Assembly (NCBI GenBank): GCA_004123355.1
Contig: SCHM01000001.1
Span: forward strand, 8,566,193 to 8,630,192
Length of the DNA: 64,000 nt
Origin: Amphirosellinia nigrospora
Lineage: Eukaryota > Ascomycota > Sordariomycetes > Xylariales > Xylariaceae
Reading direction: 5' to 3'
This document shows positions 12,294-23,490 of the stretch, piece after piece. Within the stretch, counting starts at the first letter, position 1. Each line of letters starts with the position of its first letter. Made by a program: the position numbers and the translations under genes. The notes below the pieces were generated by a model. It saw only the letters and a program-made list of their open reading frames with translations, made no database searches and was not told the DNA's origin.

Positions 12294-13382
12294 ATCAGCT
12301 CCAGGTAGAAAGGATCATCTTCCTTATCAGATAGATTGGCGATGACGTCGTCGGATAACGAGTTAACGCAATCGATTTGTTTACCAGTTACCATTAGGGC
12401 ATCTTCTGGTGTTTGAAAGGCTGTGAGTCAATCTCATATCATGAATGGACGTAGGGATTCATCAAACCCAATAATAACTTCGGGTTATGACGTTTCTGTG
12501 TACTCCTAGGACGATGAGGTAGGTTGGGTACACAGTTATCATAAAGTAGGTAGGCTGAGCAGGGAAGATCGCTGATCTGAGAGATCCTGTCGAATAGGTA
12601 GCGTACAGTACCGGCCCCTGTGCCTGATAACTTCCGAGATTGAGATTGAAACCAATCGCAAGTCCCGAGGCGCGGCGTTCTTGGTATTTTCTTGGTATTC
12701 TCTTGGGAAAGACCACGTCTGTCATAGCACTTTGTAGCTGATATATACCTACCTACTTAGTTAGGTTTCATAAATGTCCTAGATGCTACGACCCGATGAC
12801 GCAGATTCCTCCCTCGCCTGGTGCTGTGCCCTGCGCGATACCCTTTCCGTACGACACCGCGTTAGGTAGGCTAAGGTATATGCCATCGTCATAAGGAGAG
12901 TGTGCAACGCTTAGATGGAAAGGGAAAGAAAACAAGAGCTGAGGGAAAGAGAAGAGAACCCGGCAGGCAGAAAGCAGCAGCCATCAATCAGCAATGTCTC
13001 TCCGCCTCTCCTTCGGCTTCGGACTTTACCTAGGTGCTTCCATGCCATTTCGTATTGCAAGCAGCATTATCAATCACTGGAGCCTGGGCATGTCCACCAC
13101 TCCCACTCCCACTCCCACCCAGAAAATGGCCACCGAAACCCATCCACGGCGCGACAATAGCTGGCTGACTACCTTGCCTTGCTCCCACATACATACATAG
13201 TGCATGCAGTAGTTGGACAGCAGCAGCAGCAGCGTACATTAGACTCATCTGGCCAGATAAATACCCCCGTCCTCTCAACCGTCAGAAAGAGGGAAAGCCG
13301 CTGCCCACTTTATTGCCCGTTGTGGCTGTTGTATGCGGGAAGGATGTGGGCGGGAACTTATGCCTCGATTATTTGTGTGCTG

Positions 13383-13457
13383 AGGTACCTACTTGCAGTA
13401 CAGCGAGCCGGCGACTCACACTCCAGTAGCAAAGGTACCTAGGTAAGTAGGTAGGGC
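13383..13457. repeat. Cluster of TACCTAGGTA-type motifs
   Basis: GGTACCTACTTG and AGGTACCTAGGTAAGTAGGTAGG lie about 50 bp apart, with CAGTAC between. Same motif family as at 12.2 kb. Confidence 0.65.
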
Positions 13458-14868
13458 AAGGCACAGAAAAAGAATCCCTGTCTTGCCAAGTATCTCGCCA
13501 AGAGTCCCCTGTCCGCTTCCCCGCCGCGATTGCAACGCGCACGCACGCGCATCGCATCGGTGGGAGGAGGATTGTGACGAAAGGTTAGCTTTTCCGTCGT
13601 GATCTTGCTGTGACAATTGAAACTTTTTTTTTCGTTTTTTCTTAACCCGATCCCGATGCCACGTCTGACTGACACTGTGAGGGAATTTTCTCTCTCGATG
13701 ATCTACAAAGAAAAGTCAGCTAGCCAGACTGATGCAATAGTCAATCATGTGAAGCAGTGTGATAATGTGTGGGTAGAGCGGGAAAGGTGGGAGATTATAG
13801 CGTGGATAGAGGAAAGCTGAGCTGGCAGATAATCGCCCCCTCACTAGGTAGATTGGATCCAGTACCATACAACTAGCCCTTTTTTTTTATAAAAAAGGTA
13901 AGCCTATCATGTGATGATGCGTGCCGTAGGATAGAACAAATGCATACTCGCTAAACTAAAACCGCCATCACTATCCAAGGACACTAGCCTTAGCTTACCA
14001 GACTACAGGCAGACTACCTAGTGGTTTGGACCGGGGTGCGGTACTGTAGTGTATGTTGTGAATACAGGGGTTACCATCACCCTTACCAATAGTCCCCTGA
14101 TACCATTCGGCTTTCTCCTTACAGTACCTAGCAGAAATCGTCATCCTGAATGGCTTTAGCACACAGCTCCGCGTGGGGAAAAATAGCAACTAGTACCTAG
14201 TGTATCAAGAGGGCGGATTAGAAACCCCCTCTCTCCCGGGTCAGGCCCCGTGATCATGGAACCATGTAACCCATCCTGCAGATGTCGAGGCATGCACAAA
14301 CAAAAACACGATTCAGGGATTGGTAGGGAAAAGAGTAAAAGTACTATTCGGTGTTTAGGGGTATTTCGTTCTTTGATCTGATTGTTGTTCTCTATTGCGT
14401 GCGCCCACCTAAAAAAAATCCCAGTCCAAGCATGCCCACCCCCCGAAGTCCCAGCCCTTGATGCAACGATGGTGCAGAAAATACAATTTTTTGATTCGCT
14501 TCCTTATGCCATGCCCCCCGGCTAACCCGCTCGTTTGGGCTTTCTTTATTCCTTCCTTCCTATAGTTAAGCACGTGAACGCCTTGCCCTTCCCAAAGTAC
14601 ACTAGCTAGTAGGAAAAGAGGACATCAAATGATGGAATCGTAAGGGGGGTTTCGCAACCGCCGTATCCGCTCATTTTTTGGATTTGTTTACATTTGTTTT
14701 TGTATAATGGTCTTGGGAAAGTTGAACCGCCGTATGTAGTTAAGCCCGGATGTGGGGTCGATTTGTTTAGACACGCAAGGAAATGACCGAATGAAATGCG
14801 TAATGGATCATAGCGTGTTGCCGATAAGCGTGCTTTCCGTCGAACAGGTGATGAAATGGACCGCGTTC

Positions 14869-15126
14869 TTACTCGACGGCGACCTCGTGGAAGTCGTCCT
14901 TGTGCTCACCTTGGTGCTCGCCGTAGTGGACGGGTCCAAGTTTGAGGATACGGAGGGTGGTGCCGCCTGCGCTGCTCACGCTGGAGCTGCGGCGGGGGTG
15001 GAGAGCGGGCTTGATGTCCTGGGCAGAAGGGTACGAGGAAGAGGTCTCGGGTGCCAGAGAGAGGAAGGCAATAGGCCGAGGCTGGACCTTGGTGATTCTC
15101 TGAGGGCTCTGTTGGGGAGAAGACAT
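14869..15126 (-). CDS. Small conserved-looking fungal protein, 85 residues
   Basis: The single-exon frame starts MSSPQQSPQRITKVQPRP, has a serine-rich middle ([11 protein letters not shown]), and ends LRILKLGPVHYGEHQGEHKDDFHEVAVE in two halves: a hydrophobic LKLGPVHYGEH and an acidic/histidine tail. I have the impression that a C-terminal LKLGPVHWGEH-type tail is conserved in small uncharacterised ascomycete proteins, but I cannot search to confirm it. The function is unknown. A TATAAA lies 258 bp upstream (15384-15389), and the leader between is free of a longer competing frame on this strand, which fits a long 5' UTR as in highly or condition-regulated fungal genes. No signal peptide or membrane segment is seen. 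Confidence 0.65.
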   Translation of the reverse strand: MSSPQQSPQRITKVQPRPIAFLSLAPETSSSYPSAQDIKPALHPRRSSSVSSAGGTTLRILKLGPVHYGEHQGEHKDDFHEVAVE

Positions 15127-15383
15127 TTTTGTCGGTTGTGTAGTAGGTAGTAGTAGGTAGGTTGTTTTGGTAGAGTTGTAGGTACGGATTGCTTGTGTAT
15201 AAGGGCGAGAGAAGCGTTGTAAAGATTGCAGTCGGAGAGAATTAAGTATGCGGGCTAGAGACAGCTAGCTTTGTACTAGAGAGAGGGGGCAATTGCCTTG
15301 GCTTTGTCTGATAGAGTTGCTGTGGAAGTTGGGTTGAAGTTTAAAGAGCACGTCCGAGGGAAAGCTGGACGGGCACACCTCTC

Positions 15384-15389
15384 TTTATA
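15384..15389 (-). promoter_or_regulatory. TATA box of the 85-residue protein gene
   Basis: On the minus strand the sequence is GTATAAAGAG, a near-ideal TATA box, 258 bp before the ATG at 15126. The assignment rests on position and orientation. Confidence 0.5.
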
Positions 15390-18300
15390 CTACTCACTTT
15401 GGCTTGTAGCACTTGCTTAAGGTATCCGTCGGCGTTCAAGACACGGGCCACCACGACCCCCACAAGGAGTTATCACACTCAGACTCATCGACCGTATGAG
15501 TCGCCAAGACTTACAAATGGTATATGTTGGCTGGGTCGGTATTGACGTGGATGGATGTACTGTATGTATGGTTGCCAAGGGGTGTGGGTGTGGCACAAGT
15601 CTCGAGTTTCGAGTGAGCCAGAGTGAGCCAGTGCTATCTATGCCACCCCACAGCAAAAGGCTCAAGGCTTGGGTCGCGCATGCGGCAATATGGGGCCTGG
15701 GCAATGGAATTGGCAATACGACCGATCCCTCGCTAGTCGGTTTGCCATGGTTGCAAGAGCCTTCTCGGGATGGGTGGTGATGACGGCAGCGCGCGGTGCT
15801 GCATGGGTACGTTATCCTTACTTACTATGTAGTAGTAGGTATTTGCTGACGTCTCACAGGCGATGAACATGATGTTACCCATCCGGAAATCCAGCATCCT
15901 GCACAAAGTTGTGCTAGTCGGTCGATGCTGGACCTACTAGGTATGTATGTAAACACTAAACCAGACATTCAGCACGTGGGGTGCTGAATGGCAGCAAATG
16001 ACCGTGCACAAAAAGCGCGCCCCGAGGTAAATCTTAGGCCTTCGATAGCCTTTAAACCTTGACGCGGCATGAGGGAACGGTGGTCCGGGCTCCTGTTCGC
16101 TCCCGTTCGCTCCTGTCCGGGGTTACGAGACTCTTTAAGTCAATCTGCGTGGCCTGGGCAGTACTGGCCTGGGGGGTGGCTCGAGAGGGGACTGGCACTG
16201 GCACTGACAAGAGGTGGGACCTCCTCGGTCGGCGCAAGTACTGTAGGTGGCGACAGGTGCGCCATGCCGGGGCAGCGGAAGAGAACCACGAGAAGGGCCA
16301 GCCCGACGACGTTCGACATGAACCGACGTCGTCCGTTTTATATCGGAATGTGTGGAATGTGTGGAGAAGGCGCGATGCGGCTCCTTTTAAGCTTTACATA
16401 GTATGAAACCTCGCGAACTCCCGGCTCCAACGAAGTCTCGAACTGCCTGGCAGCGACCGGCGTTGAGAGCCTTGACCTCGCTGCCGTGCTCGCGATTGGC
16501 TGGCGCCTGGCCACTAACGAGAATTCCTCGGAGGGCGATGCCCAGGTGGTATACCGCAATGGGATGGCCGCATTTACGCTCCAACTCTCGGAGATACGCG
16601 GATATAGTGCTTTGGCAAATGAAATAAAGTTTCAGTGACAATAACTCTGAGTAACGATTCAACCGTGTTTGATAATACTTGGATTTTGTCGCTTAGGTAA
16701 GTTGTTTTATTTTATGCCGGTGATGTTCGACATTTAGAGGGCAAGTGAGGGAAAATAAGCTTATCCGCACCTCATTATCAAAACTCGGATCAGTGGTAAA
16801 GATGAGTAGTTGCTGCACGTCAACTCTCCCTTGCTTCAATCTCCTAGGCTAACAGCAAGTCAACGTATAGCATATTAAGGGCTGAGGTAGTACAGACGTC
16901 CCTTACGTATTTGAGAGAACACATGGAATATATAGTACGCCATCTGGCGGCACCATTCAATGATAATATGAGTGGGAGCACCTTGCTTGGTCTTTATTCT
17001 ACGTGGCTGTGTTGTTTCGGATGGGAAATAAATGTGTTATCTCAAAGTTGACAGTCGAGATTTATAATAATTTAAAATAGAGTGGTGGAAATACAAGATT
17101 AGCCAAGTTTGCCCAGCATCTTCCGATAAAAGAGCTGTCTATTCAAACACCCCTTCATCAGGCTGAGGTACAGCAAAGTGACCATTAAATGAGCCGCCCA
17201 TTTAAGTAAGTCAACTTCGGTGTACTCTATACAAGAGGTATACTTATGGTTGAGTGGATAAAATGAAATTTTGGTTAGTTCGTGGCTTGCTGGCCGGACG
17301 TTATGTCAACTCGATGAGAGGGAGTTCATGTGACATTTCGGGCCGTTGACCTATTATGTAGACTACTCCGTCTACTCAAGCCACATAATTCATCTTTACT
17401 TCTTCATTACGTGGCTATCTATATGAAGAGTGTTTAACATGAAGGCTTGTGATAATTGATGTACTGGCTAACCTTGCTTTCCGCCATGATCCTCCAATTT
17501 TGAGGGATCATGTCATAATCTGAGCGAGCCAACAATAGTAGCCGCGGGATCGTAAGCGACAGACGATGGTAAACCTATGCCCAATTACCTGCCAACTAGC
17601 CTTGTTGATAATACTTAAGAAGGCAGGGACGGGTAGCTATCATATCATCTCACCAAGCCCCTCGGTCCAGCCCAGTGAAAGTATTGGCTTGCTGTTACTC
17701 CATGTCGTATCAAATCCAAGACCAAGACAAGGGCACTTTAAACCTTGTCATTCCTATTGCAGTCTGAACGTGTAAGCGTAGCAGTTGTTGGAGATAGATG
17801 CGAACCGACATGGATGGTTCCGCCTCGGCGGTTCAGTTAGCTGCACGAGCGTTCGAGCCAGATCTACCGGTAACCTATCGAAACAGACACTTCCCGTACG
17901 CCACTACTGTATCCCTGCGGCGTACTCCTTCTGCCATAAAGTCCCGTGACTGTTTTTAGACTTAATTGGCACCGATGTTCCGTCGGGGTTTTCAGGTCGA
18001 CAAGGGGGAGGATTAGGTCGAGGAGATGATTTGTTTCATCTAGATAGACCATAACCTTTGATGTTACCCAGTTTATGGTGCGTACATATCATTTTTAACG
18101 TGACAAAGAGTTGATAATTGCGATCGAGTTTCACAATAGTGTTCTGCGAAGGCTGAATCCGATTAGGGGTTGCAGGGAGCCCAATCCGCAGGGCGCATAG
18201 CTACTGCTGTGCTATTCTCCATTGGCTACTATCGGACGCTTTATCACATTGGCATCGATTTCTGTCTTCTGGAAGCCTTCATGGTTCGTAAACGAGATAG

Positions 18301-21300
18301 GGGCTGTGATGACGACCAAGCGCGGAGGACGATCATATTGAGGTGCCTTGATGAGCCTGGTAGTCGATGCTTGTCCTAGCAGGCTACGCCTCAGAAGACG
18401 TGGGGTGAGCCTACTCCAACACTGGCTACACTCGCCTAAAATAAGTTCAGTTCCGTCATGACGACCGAGTTAATCTCCGCTGAGAGTAACATGACAAGCT
18501 TTCGGAGTCCCAAGTTGGTTAAAATAACCCTGGATACTCACCGAAGGTATCTAGTATATCTTACACATCTACAACGACAGCATCGATGACGAACACGGTG
18601 AACGAACTAGGAATGGTGACGTGTGATGGATATATGTGGCGAGTTCCTGCACCTGGCTCTTAGCAATGAATAGTTGTTGGGTGAGGCCTATCTCTGTGGC
18701 GCCTGCGCTTTCCTAACGCAGATAAACGCGCTTGAACATGGGAGAAAGCAAGTTTCGTCGGTAAAACTACCAACACACCCGCCTAATATCGTCTAGGGGT
18801 TATTCCTCTGGTAATCTAGTAGTCATCGCCTCGTGTAGCCTCTATCATTAGGCGTTATCTATCAGGTTTTAGTTGCATAGGTGTATGTTATTTTAATTAA
18901 GTGTCTACTGGTAGAATATAATTGAGTTTGTGTATCAGCCACTATTAGATTAGAGATGTTCAAGAAGTGAAAATGTATCAACTACGAGACAACCTTGTTC
19001 GAATCCTATACTTGTACATTGGGTTTCTCGTGAATTAATTCTTCACCGTCCTAAGCTATAGCTGCACCGAGCGGAGGATCCAGCGGTCGTATTGAGCTGA
19101 TTTCCAGACCAAGGAGGTACCAAAGAAGCTTTAAGCTTGGCTCTCTATCCTTCTTGTAAGAACTTCGTTTCTCACGCTCTTGGTAGTATTCTACCCCCTG
19201 CATTGGGCACATTCTGTTGGTGGCTTTAGTTCCAGTAAATCTATTCAAAAAGTCAGGCTCGCTTTTTACTATGGCGGAGGTATTCTTGTGATGGCTTGTG
19301 ATACCGTTTGTTAAAAGTAAAAAGGCCCGAACCGGGCTGTTTTGTTCGGCTGCTGGTACGCGTCTGTGATCACCTTTAATGTACTTCCAAAGGGAAAGAC
19401 GTTATGATGGACGGCAATGGTCATCCGAGTCGCTATCCACCATGAGGATAAGCCTTTAGGGGGGTTGGGAGTATCAATATAAATGTGATATCGATAAAGT
19501 TTTACTTGATGTACCGATGAGTTTGTTTGAGCTCTTGTATCGTCCTAGACATAAATGCTACACGGGAGAAGCTAGGGACATGCGCTTTTATCATAGATGA
19601 CACATACCACCTCGTAACAAGTCTTCACTGTAAAGGCAAGGGAACAGTGAGTTTCATTGTAGTTTACTTTTCAGTTTAACTGACTAGAAGACCAAATTCA
19701 CACGGGATCATAGGAGTAGGGGTTAGGATAAGAGCATTCATGAGGGTTGTAACATCATCTAATACCTCACACCCAGTACATCGTAATCCCTTATAACACT
19801 ATTACCATTACACGAGAATTGTTCTACTCTAATTATTCTCCGTGATGTGATACGAGAACCGGTAGATTGCAGAATCAAATAGATTGCCTTGCCATGTGCT
19901 AACATGCGAAATTCGTGTGACTCACTATACACTCCATTGCCCAGGCTGTACTAGGGTGCAAGACAAAAATGGCAGCACTCATATGGCGGGTGGTACGACT
20001 TCATAAGTGTCTGTAGGATTGCGGCTTTCGGCAGGAATGACAGGTTTCGTGAACTACGTTATTCCTCAAATATTGAGTTAAAAGGTACACACCTACAGGT
20101 ACCGTTCGTCCTAGCTAGAAAATGCAGATCATTAGTATATAGGAACTCAGCTCTTCGAGGTACTTGGAGACTTGAGGATTTTGACGGGTCTTCATTCGCA
20201 ACTCTGCAGCGGAAACGTCCTGTCAATAGCCGACTTGTAGAATATTCTCGAAATCGACCCGGATGAGGATTCCGTTGGGAAGTGGGAGTTTGTGCCGCCA
20301 TATTGCATTGGTAAGTAAGCCGTGCTGTGGCCATACCGTTCCTTACCCAGCTACATCATAGGGTATCGTCGATACAGACACAGGTTTATACAGTAAGAAA
20401 AGGAAATGGTTAGATGAAGTTCTAATTTAGATTATGTTGAAACTAACAAAGTTATACCTAACGTCGGGTGACCCCCTGTCGATGCTTGCTTGGACCCCCC
20501 ACTGCCTCCAACTGGTTCGTGACCAGAGCGAATGGGCTTTCGCGTGGTACATCAGACATAGCCCCTGACTAGCTCGTTCGGGTATCTGCGCGTAACAATG
20601 CCAAGAATGATTTGTCTCGATCAAAGTACCTTGTATGTTCAGCTAGTTATTGGTTTCTACACTCACTATCAGTCTACCGTCAAAATCACCACAAAAAGGA
20701 GGCCGCAAAGTTGTACGACCAGAGTTGGCTCTTAGTCTAACAGCAACTTACATAGTGAGGCTGTGGAGTTTCCTATAGAGAAAAGTGTATCCCACCTCGA
20801 TATCAAGGATAGGTCCATTTATAGCGTTCTCTGCAACTATTACAGCATAGCCAAAGCCCCCAGACTAAGCCGCAGCTGATGCCGATGCTGATGGAGAAAG
20901 TCTACAAATAGTTGACTCATCCTCCCGGTATCAGCTAGCTAACATTTAACCTATTATATCTAGGCGGTTGGTAGTTTTCAGACATAGACAACTTCTGCCC
21001 GTGGCGCGCTTCGCGCGTGTGCTGCAGGCGCTGTTCTTGTTATGTCGTGCTTACACGAGGTAATAATAGCTCTGCCGCCAATAGGATACAGATGATGTCT
21101 TCGACTGGCAAAAGATATGCATGCTAACAATGCTTCTTTCCAACTATACTTCGGTAAACCTAACATCGTACTCGGGTAACACTGGATTCCTAAAACCCTA
21201 CTGGCTCTCTAGCGTCACCTTGCATGGCATGGCGGCATGTAAATTCTTCTCATACATATCGCACACCTTACTTACGTACGTACGCCTCATGAGTATCGTC

Positions 21301-21857
21301 AAATCTCTCTCTCTCAGAAGAGATATTGGGTTAGTCTTGTCTACTTGACTAGGAGAAATACTCATAGCCGATGCCGTCCATCCCTTACCGTTGGTGGTAC
21401 AAGTGTTCCAGTTCACTCCGTGTCATCTAATCTCACACCCCAACGCTCTCCACTGCCGAAGCCGTGTCTTGCACCCTTTGATACTGCAACTCTACGTCCA
21501 GCAGATGACTACATTCTCGGGGTCCCAACGGTAATGTGTGTCGATGCCGTTCCTGCGCTGCTCTTTGTAGAGTATTCTTCATGTACATCACTGACTGGCC
21601 CGCTCGGTGACCTTCCCACATGGCCCGGTGTGTAAGTTCGTACGCCACGCCACCTTTGCAGTGCAACTGTTGGCATCGCGGCAGCAACTCTCCTAACATG
21701 TTACTGTGATGTTGAATATCTCAAGGCAGATTCAATAAATTTCTACGCAATGTTGCGGCAGGCCGGCCTGTACCTTGCATGCCATTGCCCACAGTTGAGC
21801 AAACAGCAGTATCATTATCTATAGATCAAGGCCAGTCATGGGTTCGTGTGACATTGC
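15390..21857. other. Gene-poor stretch, no gene recognised
   Basis: About 6.5 kb with only short open frames (60-115 codons) on both strands, none with a motif I know. Base composition is near 45 percent GC by eye and lacks the CpA loss of the RIP block, so this is not old RIP-converted repeat DNA. Small GC-rich hairpins occur (for example GCGCG-CTT-CGCGC near 21005-21017). I found no tRNA. Confidence 0.4.
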
Positions 21858-21863
21858 TATAAA
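21858..21863 (+). promoter_or_regulatory. TATA box of the small Cys-rich protein gene
   Basis: GCTATAAATGC lies about 300 bp before the favoured ATG at 22155 and is followed by a CA/CT-rich leader (21900-22070), the standard look of an expressed ascomycete gene. Confidence 0.5.
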
Positions 21864-22154
21864 TGCTTGCCCTCCCGTCTCTCGACGAACTGAAATCTAC
21901 TCTTCATCACCATCACTAGCTTCACCAGCTTCGTCATCACACTTGATACCAATCACCCGCAACTGAACACTCAGACACCCTTACCAGCGCAAACATTACT
22001 TTGACATAACATCTATCGGTCGAACGATCCGGTCTACTCTCTCAGTGCGTCTACAATTCAAGAAACTATCTGTATGTCACTAATCAAGGCTCATCTTGCA
22101 GCGATCCAGTCTCATAAACTTATCGACAAGTCCAAACACTTCAATCACTCCAAA

Positions 22155-22292
22155 ATGTGCACCCGCCAGATCCTCAAGTACACCTGCGGCCACACCCGTG
22201 ACATGGGTGTTGTGTCTTGTGGCAAGTTGAACTGCGGCGACATAAAACCTGTAGAGAACAAGTACCGGGGAGAATGTGAAAACTGCTACTAG
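22155..22292 (+). CDS. Small Cys-rich protein, 45 residues (MCTRQILKYTCGH...)
   Basis: The frame can start at 22074 (72 residues) or at 22155 (45 residues). I prefer 22155: it has CAAA before the ATG (A at -3), while 22074 has a T at -3, and the Cys-rich part begins exactly there. The protein MCTRQILKYTCGHTRD... has six cysteines and a Y-x-C-G-H motif, with a final CENCY. Filamentous fungi carry many short uncharacterised proteins with a YxCGH...C...C pattern, which may bind zinc; this is inference. No secretion signal is seen from either start, so it is probably not a secreted effector. It stands alone, with a TATA box and a long leader upstream. Confidence 0.6.
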   Translation: MCTRQILKYTCGHTRDMGVVSCGKLNCGDIKPVENKYRGECENCY

Positions 22293-23375
22293 GCATCAGG
22301 GCGAGAGGATCCGACAGCAAGTACAATGGCCATTTCCCATAGCGGCGACGGCTCTAACGATCTCATAGGGATGGTGTTACAAGCCTTTGGCTGGATAGGA
22401 AATGGAATAAGGGAAAGAGGAGGACCATTAATGGGATCGGTTATAAAAAGCGGGGGGCGAGCAATCGCACGATGTTATCCGGTTTATTTCTACTATTCTG
22501 TTTTCCTACAGTTCCGATGGCGATGCACGGCAACGCATCATGTGGCCTTTCCATTTTCTTTGTGTTTCTCTTCTTCTCGGTGCGTACGCGGCAGGGACTT
22601 CGATTCATCGGCATAATCCAAGCGGTGCTTGGATGTATGCGGAATATTTTGTCATGTGTTTTGGGTGGTGGATTTCAACCACTCGGCGCTATTTAGATTG
22701 TCACTCTCGTCTTACTTGAATACACTACCTCTCTCATTCCCATCAAGCGTGTAACAAGCCGGGCAGATGTGGTGACCAGTAGCAATATCGGGTGGCGACT
22801 TAGCCGTAGAGACTGTTGACGTTGCCATGCTGCAGCGGCGGTCTGTAAGACAGCGCGCGGGAAGCATCCTCCCGCGGACACTCCCGCTGTCAGAAGACAC
22901 AGAGCCGAGATGGCGCAGAACTGATGCAGAGTTGTTGCCGATTCTGCATGGCGGTGGATATGACAGGCGTCAGCTGTGGCTCGGGGGACAAGAGGCTCAT
23001 GCCAACAATGGGGGAATATTCCAGCAGCGAAATTGTCATGGTAAGAAGATCTAGTCATTCAAACCAACACACATACTAGTAGCTCGCTAGACTTTGGTGC
23101 TGACAAAATTGTCGTGATCGTCTTCGCATATGCATTTCATCATGTGATGTCTACATCGCCTGGAACTTTCAAAGGCCAATCGATATTCTACAACACCGAG
23201 AATGAGCACTAGATACTATTAGCCACAAGATAGCGCAACTCGGTCAGCACGGGACGGCGGTTTACTGGGCTTCTTGGGGAAGTGTAATTTACATACATTG
23301 GAATGGTTTGCTATCGAGTGTTTGCTTGGTTTGGTTTGCTCATTCCCCGATTAATCCGGGCTGCAAGGGGACCCC

Positions 23376-23490
23376 TTACCTAGGTACCTAGGTAGCTGTA
23401 GGTTAGGTACTGTGCCACCACGTGCCTACCTACCCAGGTTAGTCTACAGGCAGGTACCCTAAGCTACCAGGTAGGTACATAGGTACTTGT
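23376..23490. repeat. Dense cluster of TACCTAGGTA-type motifs
   Basis: The densest cluster in the window: CCTTACCTAGGTACCTAGGT is followed by GTGCCTACCTACCCAGG, CAGGCAGGTACC and CCAGGTAGGTACATAGGTAC within 115 bp. Many overlapping inverted pairs are possible. Confidence 0.75.

Larger units (their letters stand above)
9427..14868. other. Gene-poor stretch with motif clusters
   Basis: About 5.4 kb of ordinary base composition in which I recognise no conserved gene. Overlapping open frames around 10564-11306 and 11199-11475 lie on both strands and have no motif. Pyrimidine tracts, CA/CT-rich pieces and TACCTAGGTA-type motifs are common (listed separately). Parts could be regulatory or transcribed as noncoding RNA, but nothing in the sequence proves it. 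Confidence 0.4.
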
